DNA of 64,000 bases from Casuarina equisetifolia (taxonomy: Eukaryota; Streptophyta; Magnoliopsida; Fagales; Casuarinaceae). The stretch spans positions 25,131,745-25,195,744 of the forward strand of contig CM052357.1 of the NCBI GenBank assembly GCA_028551475.1, written 5' to 3'. A program made the position numbers and the translations under genes. Shown here piece after piece: positions 57,231 through 64,000 of the stretch (positions are counted from its first letter, which is position 1; each line of letters opens with the position of its first letter). Below the pieces are notes generated by a model. It made no database searches. It was not told where the DNA came from and worked only from the letters and a program-made list of their open reading frames with translations.

Positions 57231-60200
57231 GAAGTTCCGAGAAATCTTTTTTTTATCTTAATTTCAAAGGAATCAATATCAATGAAGAACTCAAATTGAT
57301 GTTTGTATGACATAAATACTGTTTCACGATAAGGCTCATATCATGTCATTTGATGGATGTTCAACATTTAAAGCACAGTCACACTCAAAAATTCTTATGA
57401 CATAGTTGTTTTGGGGCATGATTTATAAATTCATCTAACTTAGAAACTTAATTTTATAACTTTGCCCACTAGGTTTGTTAATTTGTGAGTACGTAGTTGA
57501 GTTACTAACACCCAAATATAATGGACTAAGAACAAATTTGATAAGTTCACCTTTAACCAAATAAGAGAACTTAAAAGAAAATGGAGTAGAAATTGCTAGT
57601 AGAATGAACAAGAAAAATCCCTTTACTTATATAAGTCTTGGCTCTTTAGCTTATTAAATATGTAAATTAATACGGATTTAGAAGTTGCATAAATGGGCAA
57701 CAACTATATCCAATTAAAGAGTTGTGGGAAGACTAATGAAAGTAGTTACATTAATACAAAAAAACTAGATGGGCCAAACTCATTCATGCCAGCCTATCAC
57801 ATTAAGATCGTATTGCCAATCTTAAAGAAATGGAGCTAGACTCTTGCCAAACCACTTCACTAGATCCTGTACCATCAATTTCGGAACATTCAACTCCTTT
57901 TATTTAGGAAGTGTTAGGTTTGACACCTGTTCTTCGTGTATTTAAATTGAGTAAAACGTTGTCGACTTTAGTTTTGTTGGAACCAGAGCTTTCAGGAGTC
58001 ACCTTGGAGTTGTGAAGTCGTTAGGGGCCAAAGACCATGACCCTATTATCATTAATCACAGGACAAACAGTCAAAACAGACAAGCCGGGATGTGATGTGA
58101 AGGAAGTACAATCAATGCTCATATAAATGTGATTGTTTACTTCGAGGTGCCATTGCTGCAGAACCCCTTTTTCAGCGTGATCTTCCACAGAAGCTCATGC
58201 TCTTTTTGGTCTACAATTTTGACTAACATCACTTGGTATGACTATTCTGAACAGAACTATGGAGCTTCATTCATTTTTAGCAAAACATGGTCGTCGTGTG
58301 ATTTGGACATATATACGAGGACAGCAAAGCGGTAAGATACCTAGTCGACCTGTTCCAAAGACCTCAAATGGTCTTGTGAATCGAGAAAGACTTTGTCTTT
58401 CTGCATTGGCATGACTTCGGGAAGACTTGGTCCTCCTCGAACTCGTACTCTTTCGTCGGCTTTGAGCCATTGCCAGCTTTGTCCCGCGAGCATGATCTTC
58501 CACAGCTGTCTCGCAGAGCCTCCAACCCCACTAGTCAACTCTGTGTAACCTCATCTGCATTTTGTAATCATATAGCAGCCATTAATGCTTCCTTGGAAGC
58601 TGTCGTTACAGGCAACCTGCACCAGAGGAATGTGTGGCATTCAACTTCGTAAAATCTAAGACCATCCTCGCTGGCCTCCATCCATGTTGGGGGAATCAGG
58701 TGCTAAAGTGTAGCCTTGGACCCGCCGCTCTGTTTGGACTTTGCCAAAACACGAACGATGTCAAAATGACAGAGATTACTGCAACAAGGATGTGCTCTCA
58801 TTCAACTTTTAGAGTGCGAATTGGTAAAGTAAATGCTCGTGGCTTTATTCCTTAGCTAATTAGAACATGTCGAACAAAAGGGACAGACATTTGCCCCAGC
58901 TATCTCAAGCTCCCATTGAAATGAGTTTGCTTAGATTTCAAATAAAAGAAGAAAGATTTTCTAAAAGGTTGGAAAGCAAATGGGATTGATTTGACTTGTT
59001 CGAGTCTATTAGCTGGAAGTTCAATGAAAACATTCACAGTCTCGTCTTGTCAACAATCTTTTCGATCTTCTGAATTCAGAAGAGACCAGAGGGACTCTTC
59101 AGTACCTGACCTGGTATGCAATTCAGTGGGACTCTCAGGTACCTGACCTGGAAAGAAACTGCCAAGTATAGAAGTCTAGTGGTCAAAAAGTGGTCTACTT
59201 TGATGGCGGATCATTATGCTTTTCCTTTGTCATTCAAAGGGAAATTAACGAAACATTCTTCTTCAAATCTGCCTAGACACTTCTTATTCAAAAACTCCAT
59301 TTTTGTACCTTCTGCAACAAGTCCACCAGCTATCTTTCTCATCCTACTCTTACCATTTTCTTCGTATTGTTTATAAGTAATATATCTATGTTTATTCTAA
59401 AAAGCTTTTAAAAGTCCTTTTTTCCTCTCAATTTTCATATTATTATCCTTTCCAAGTTACCATTTGCACATTTCTCTTTGCATGAATCTAACAAGAATTG
59501 GGAAGGCCAAAGTTCCTTCTAGTTGTCGTGCTGTTTCTGATTGGATACGTCGTTCGAGAAAATTTTATGAACATCCAAATATTACTCCCTTTTACTTCAA
59601 AAAACGTACTATATCTACAGATACCATTCATAAGAAAAACAAATGATAGGGGAGAGAGAGAGAGGGTGAGAGGACTGTGCTAGTCCTCCATGGTCATAGA
59701 GGTCGGGTCCTCTGAATGTGAGAATTTCAAGATTTGTGTAGCTGCAACTGCAAGTCTCATAACTATGGCGAACTCAAACATTAATGCCACATGATTATAA
59801 AATGGTACCAGAGATGGACCATTTCTACGTGGGTTGAGCCCATGTGGTCTCAAGTCTCATCAATGATTAGAGATTTGAGGAGGCACTTGATCTTGGTACA
59901 AAATGAATAATCTACACCTCTGCAGTCATGCATCTTTCAGAACAATTATTGATTCAAAATGAGCTGTATTGTACTGCCTATATAACTTTCTTTTCTGAAA
60001 CAATAAGAACTACCCATGTTTTGCCTTGCGAGCCTCAAACCTTTCCATGCATTTACAAGTCATAGTTGGCTCGAATGGCCAAAAAAATTTACCACGAAAT
60101 TGTAGTTTCCTGTGTTGTATTCTCGAATGGCTGGGAAGAAAGCAGAAGCCAGACCCACCATGTTCTTTGGTTTTGGCAGGAATAGCCCTTAGCTCTGACA

Positions 60201-60732
60201 GAAAGGTCGCTAATAGTGAACGAAAAGGACCCCCCTCATGCTGATTGAAAAAAAGAAGGGATCTTGCCAGAGGCAGACCATCTCATAAATGACGAAAGCG
60301 ACGGCGACGCTGTCGTCTCCGGTTTCACCTTCCTATCGTTGCGGTGCCATAAATGAGATGCTGTTTAGTATGTCCATCGTGCTTCACATGTTGAACTATG
60401 ACCACCTTCCTTAAGCCACAAACTAAAGTTTCTTGCGATACCATAAAGACAAAAGGTGAGTTCATATCATGCTAAACAAGCTCTTGATCCACATGTAAAA
60501 ATAACTAAACCATCACAAATGCTGCTGCCCTGTCCTTACTTAAAAGTTAGATCGTACTTCTGAGGCACAATGCTTGTATGTCAGGTTGAAGATGCGAATA
60601 TTAGAATAATTAAAATCTAATACATACAGAATATGGAAATAATATAATGCAATATACTAAGAGAAAAAAAAAAAAAAAGATTTAACAGCTTAAACTTGAT
60701 CTTTATTTATCAGGTTGAAGATTTTAGTGCAA
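57231..60732. other. Spacer
   Basis: No gene supported in these 3.5 kb. Open frames at 58129-58855 on both strands have no recognisable domain. A small tandem duplication ('tacctgacctgg' with neighbours) is present at 59098-59152. A short GC-rich inverted stretch with complementary 'catctcat'/'atgagatg' ends lies at 60281-60361. A poly-A run lies at 60663-60679. Confidence 0.4.
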
Positions 60733-61261
60733 TCAAGGATTGAAAATGGAGTCCCTGCACTTGCATTTCCAGCACAAAGGCTTGTAGTTGCTGGTGTCGT
60801 CCCCTCTGGAGTAGGCAATAGTCGGTGTTGCTCTTGGTGCAGAGAATTTGCTTTTGTAGATTTGCGCTTCTGGGACAGTGGGGACCTGCACTACGACGCA
60901 GGGCTTACAACCGTTGCAACTTCGCTCGCACCTGGGTGGGCTTGATCTTGCTTGAGTTCCAACGATCCTCACGACTTTCTTCTCTTCTATCTCTTCCTTT
61001 ACACAATACAAAAATGAATTGAAAATGTCATGCAACCATTTTGCACTGCAGAGGAAGTCGGATACCGAGAAAAGAAGAGAGAGTGGAACAGGCTATGGGA
61101 TTCTTGTTACTTACTTGGGCAGCCTCCACTAACTTGGGAATACCTCTACCTGCAGCCACGAATCTCACTTGGTTTAAGCTGGAAACCAGAAGTAAAAAAA
61201 GCAAAGAGGTGAGTAGATGTCTATTTCTGTAGTGAAAGGTGCAGTTTTCAAGGCTGCCCAT
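60733..61261 (-). CDS. EPFL: EPIDERMAL PATTERNING FACTOR-like (EPFL) peptide precursor, 136 aa
   Basis: Secreted cysteine-rich signalling peptide of the EPF/EPFL family, which acts through ERECTA-family receptor kinases and TMM in stomatal, stem or organ patterning. Exon 1 (61261-61115, true ATG, donor CAA/GTAAGT) encodes a signal peptide (HLLTSLLFLLLVSSL..RFVAA). Exon 2 (60996-60733, acceptor GTAAAG) joins in phase 0. The mature region starts near residue 62 (GTQARSSPPRCERSCNGC). It has Cys 72, 76, 79 and 82, the conserved V-Q-V-P-T block, a loop with YSRGDDTSNYKPL, and a tail W-K-C-K-C ending I-F-N-P. The RGDD-x-x-NYKP-x-x-WKCKC tail is closest, from memory, to EPFL7. Cys124, just before W-K-C, is extra to the usual six, giving seven. 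Confidence 0.9.
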
Positions 61262-62720
61262 TTTCTCCGGGAGAGTGTGTCTGCCTTTTTAGCGTAGAAA
61301 ACCAGGAAAGGAGAACAACGAAAGGGAGAGAGAGAGAGGGAGAGAGGGAGAGAGAGAAAAGCATGAAATGTTGGGAGTATGGAAAGAAACAAAATGGAAC
61401 TGTGTGAGAATCTGGTCTTTGAAAAGTATTTAATAAGCAAATTTAGATGTCTAATAAATGGTTTCACCAATGGATGTTTAGTTTTATAAGTAACGAGGTT
61501 AACTCATCTAATGTCCTAAAATTTTAAAATTGATAACCATACTCTAATATGATATTAAAGTAAAAAATGTACTTTTACTTTGTTGTCCTTCAAGTTTTAA
61601 TGTTGAGTTTTTATTTATGCATAATTTTTTATGTGGGCACACATATAAAAGAATTGTTAAATGTAAGTGTTGTCTTATATAGGCTATGGAGTACTAATTT
61701 TATAAGTGATGAAATTTATCCATATAATATTTAAAATTTTAAGATGACCCCACACTTTTTAATAACACTTAAAAAGTTCTAATTTTTGAAAGGTTTGTAC
61801 ACTTAAAAAAAAAATTATTTCTCTCAACCGAAAAGACCTTCCAATAGAACCATATGGACTTTCTTTAAGAGATCCATTAAAATAAATAAGTTAGTTAAAA
61901 GAAAATTGGTGTTAATATTGTCATTAGAATCAGGCTTAGTCTTTGGAAAATCCATTTATTACACCTATTTTATGCAATTCAAGTAACAAAATGAGACCTC
62001 ATACATCAGTTTGGTCCGTGATTTCAATTCATTACTAATGACCAATTTGTTTAGCACAATCGTTTATGACCATGGCTTGTAAATAGAACCTGATCCTTGA
62101 AGGAATACTATTTTTTGCACTTCCGTTATAGAGAGGTTAATAATTAGTTCTATAATTCGATTTTGCTAAACTGTTCATGAGGGTAACGAGAACATCTTCA
62201 TCGACTCTTTCAGGGACTAAGAGGCAAATGGCCATAGATCCCTAACACGATGGTTTGAAACAACAAAAACTCAGACAAATACGGAGGGTATGGCACCATT
62301 TTAGCGTTCCAAAGTATGAATATTCAAAGTTCTTAACCAATGTGTGGCTTTCATTTCTATACACTCTTACTGGAGAACTCTAAACTCAGAATTTTAACTT
62401 AGAATGTGATGTGAAGAAGAAGGATTGTTGTTGCAACAAAACCTACCTTTTGCGACAGAACAAGCCGTCTTCTGCTAACCTGTTCCATATCTATAGAATA
62501 CAATTATTTTGAAATTTATTCTGCAGCTACCTAGCCTCTTCTGGGGTCACTCTCCTCCTTTCCACAGATTCATTGAAGGAACAGCATTGTATACGGAACA
62601 TCCCTCTCTTGTACTGTTGTTGAACCATTGTACGTCATGTCAAGGATCCCGAGATGGGACACCATTAGGCCATGAGGCAATCCACAACTAAAACGACATA
62701 TTGTAACAAGCCAGAAGCTC
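61262..62720. other. EPFL promoter and spacer
   Basis: A GA-rich run (CT-rich on the gene's strand) at 61324-61357 is probably EPFL leader. A TATTAAATA-like sequence near 61424-61434 could be its TATA box, 160-175 bases upstream of the ATG. The remainder is AT-rich with no supported gene. Confidence 0.4.
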
Positions 62721-63614
62721 CTATTGGAGAAAATTGTCGATCATGTGTTGAATCACATCAGCCCCATCAGAACAGGTGGAGTATTGTTGCACCTGAAACA
62801 AAAAGAAGAAAAAATTAAAAGGCCAATCTAAAACCTCTAACGTAACTATCAAGATGAAATCACTCAGCCATTTTGGTCCAATTATGATTCAAGCCCTAAA
62901 CTATTGTTCATATTCCAAGTTCACAGATGGAATATCTACTCTTTGATCTTCGATAATTTAAAAAGCACTACATAGTTACCCATATCATGTCTTACAATCA
63001 TTGCTCAAAAGAGTCGCATGCATGTTATGTATCTCCGATTTCTCTGGATTTAGAGACATGACCAAGAGATAACAAGAAAAACCAATAGCACAAAAAAATT
63101 AATGAAAAAAGAGAGGTAGCAATCAACAGGTTAAAAAAGGCGAAACAAAGAAGAAGCATAGTGGAATGTCTCTTACAAATTCAAGGGCCAATCAACAAAT
63201 TGATAATTCTACTGGAATCTGACACAAAGTTTTCTGACCAAACCATAGTTTGACCATTTTCATTTTGCTTGGTAAGGTATGCACACAATTAGGTCCTGAA
63301 CTTGTGACCTCAACTTTCACCATGTTCTTATGAAGGACAAATCATTTAAGCAACAGCTCATGGCACTCAGCTTGAAGTGTGAAGATGCTAATCTAAAATT
63401 AACAACACTAATGACAGTATAATAGGGGGGCAATTGCTTCTCTATCTGATAGCATCTAAAAAGAAAAGAAAAAAAAGTCTCTAAGATGATTTTCAGAAGA
63501 AAAGCAAAATACCAACCTGAATGGTGTTGTGCGCAAAAAATCTTTGTTTGCTTCCTGCGAAGTCAACATCAACCCTTTCCCAACCCACTTTTGTTAAACC
63601 TCTTATCATCTCCT
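62721..63614 (-). CDS. Last two exons of an unrecognised gene running off the right edge
   Basis: Two minus-strand exons join in phase: 63614-63517 (acceptor TTTGTAG, donor CAG/GTTGGT) and 62792-62721 (acceptor GTTTCAG, stop TAG). The C-terminal residues include E-M-I-R-G-L-T-K-V-G-W-E-R-V-D-V-D-F, F-F-A-H-N-T-I-Q, then V-Q-Q-Y-S-T-C-S-D-G-A-D-V-I-Q-H-M-I-D-N-F-L-Q. The peptide is clearly protein-like but I do not recognise the family. The sequence from 63615 to 64000 looks intronic; the remaining exons must lie beyond the window. Confidence 0.6.
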
Positions 63615-64000
63615 CTACAAATGATAACAGAAATAGTAAAAATAATATCAAAAACACTTTATTAATCAATCAGTATATGAAAGCTAAAAATATGCAAAAA
63701 ATATTGGGACTGAATGTGATGTTAGAAGCAAGAATTCAAACATATCCAAGTAAACCATAAAAAGAAAATTATCTCTCGCCAACAACAATGGTCTAAATAA
63801 AATCACAACCCTACCTCCAAAATAAAGTCATACAAACAAGCTTTCTGACTCCCAAAAAAAATTTACTGAAACCATAGTTCAATAAACCTAACCTCAAAAC
63901 ATTCATAGAATGAAAAAAATCCAATAAGCTCAAAGGTCAAACCCAACAACTTTGATTTTAAAGGATCAAACCCTCAAACTTGCAAAATAAAATCAAGAAA

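Noticed and set aside
60281-60361. GC-rich inverted stretch as a miRNA precursor
   Set aside because: Only 8-base complementary ends are clear; the arms do not pair over about 20 bases as a plant miRNA duplex requires.
1-64000. CRISPR arrays, bacterial operons, prophage or integrative elements
   Set aside because: None of the repeats has the regular spacer structure, and genes are spliced eukaryotic genes with separate promoters.

Overview
The window is nuclear DNA of a flowering plant, most likely a dicot and probably one with a transposon-rich genome; I cannot name the species. The evidence is spliced genes with GT/AG introns in frame, plant-only families (CLE and EPFL peptides, XTH, pectinesterase inhibitor, ATL RING-H2, receptor-like kinase), TATA boxes, AT-rich spacers, and remnants of LINE, copia and SINE elements. 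Genes are sparse, roughly one per 5-6 kb, with no operon-like grouping. Exon boundaries are my own splice-site and phase reasoning and have not been checked against transcripts.

Layout. 0.8-1.1 kb (+): CLE signalling peptide. 5.5-6.0 kb (+): secreted invertase/pectin methylesterase inhibitor-like protein. 6.1-10.8 kb: decayed repeats, comprising a G-rich tract, a ~30-bp minisatellite, tandemly duplicated LINE 3' ends and a copia RNase H remnant. 11.5-13.9 kb (-): membrane receptor-like kinase whose first exon(s) I could not place. 15.0-16.3 kb (-): small unrecognised membrane-protein gene built from three phase-matched exons. 16.6-23.4 kb: spacer with a LINE remnant carrying the zf-RVT end. 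23.5-24.6 kb (+): three-exon XTH cell-wall enzyme with a clear TATA box. 29.0-30.7 kb (-): intronless RRP1/Nop52 rRNA-processing gene with a telo-box upstream. 32.6-39.1 kb (-): eight-exon gene for a bacterial-type endonuclease I domain protein, the most unusual gene here. 41.7-43.0 kb (-): ATL42-like RING-H2 E3 ligase. 46.9-47.5 kb (-): small two-exon protein with a TATA box and CGCG boxes. 48.8-51.2 kb: large inverted-repeat (foldback-like) array with a tRNA-derived SINE in its centre. 51.4-53.3 kb: copia remnants on both strands. 54.2-56.9 kb (-): acidic single-pass membrane protein with an inferred 5'-UTR intron. 60.7-61.3 kb (-): EPFL secreted peptide precursor. 62.7-63.6 kb (-): last two exons of an unrecognised gene that runs off the right edge.

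How the genes relate. They are ordinary, individually regulated plant genes. Three encode secreted or wall proteins (PMEI-like, XTH, EPFL), two encode precursors of peptide signals (CLE, EPFL), one a receptor-like kinase, one a ubiquitin ligase and one a nucleolar factor. I see no evidence of a biosynthetic cluster or a new multi-gene system. The items most worth a second look are the endonuclease I gene, the inverted-repeat array with its SINE, the small unrecognised genes, and the odd cysteine number in the EPFL peptide.
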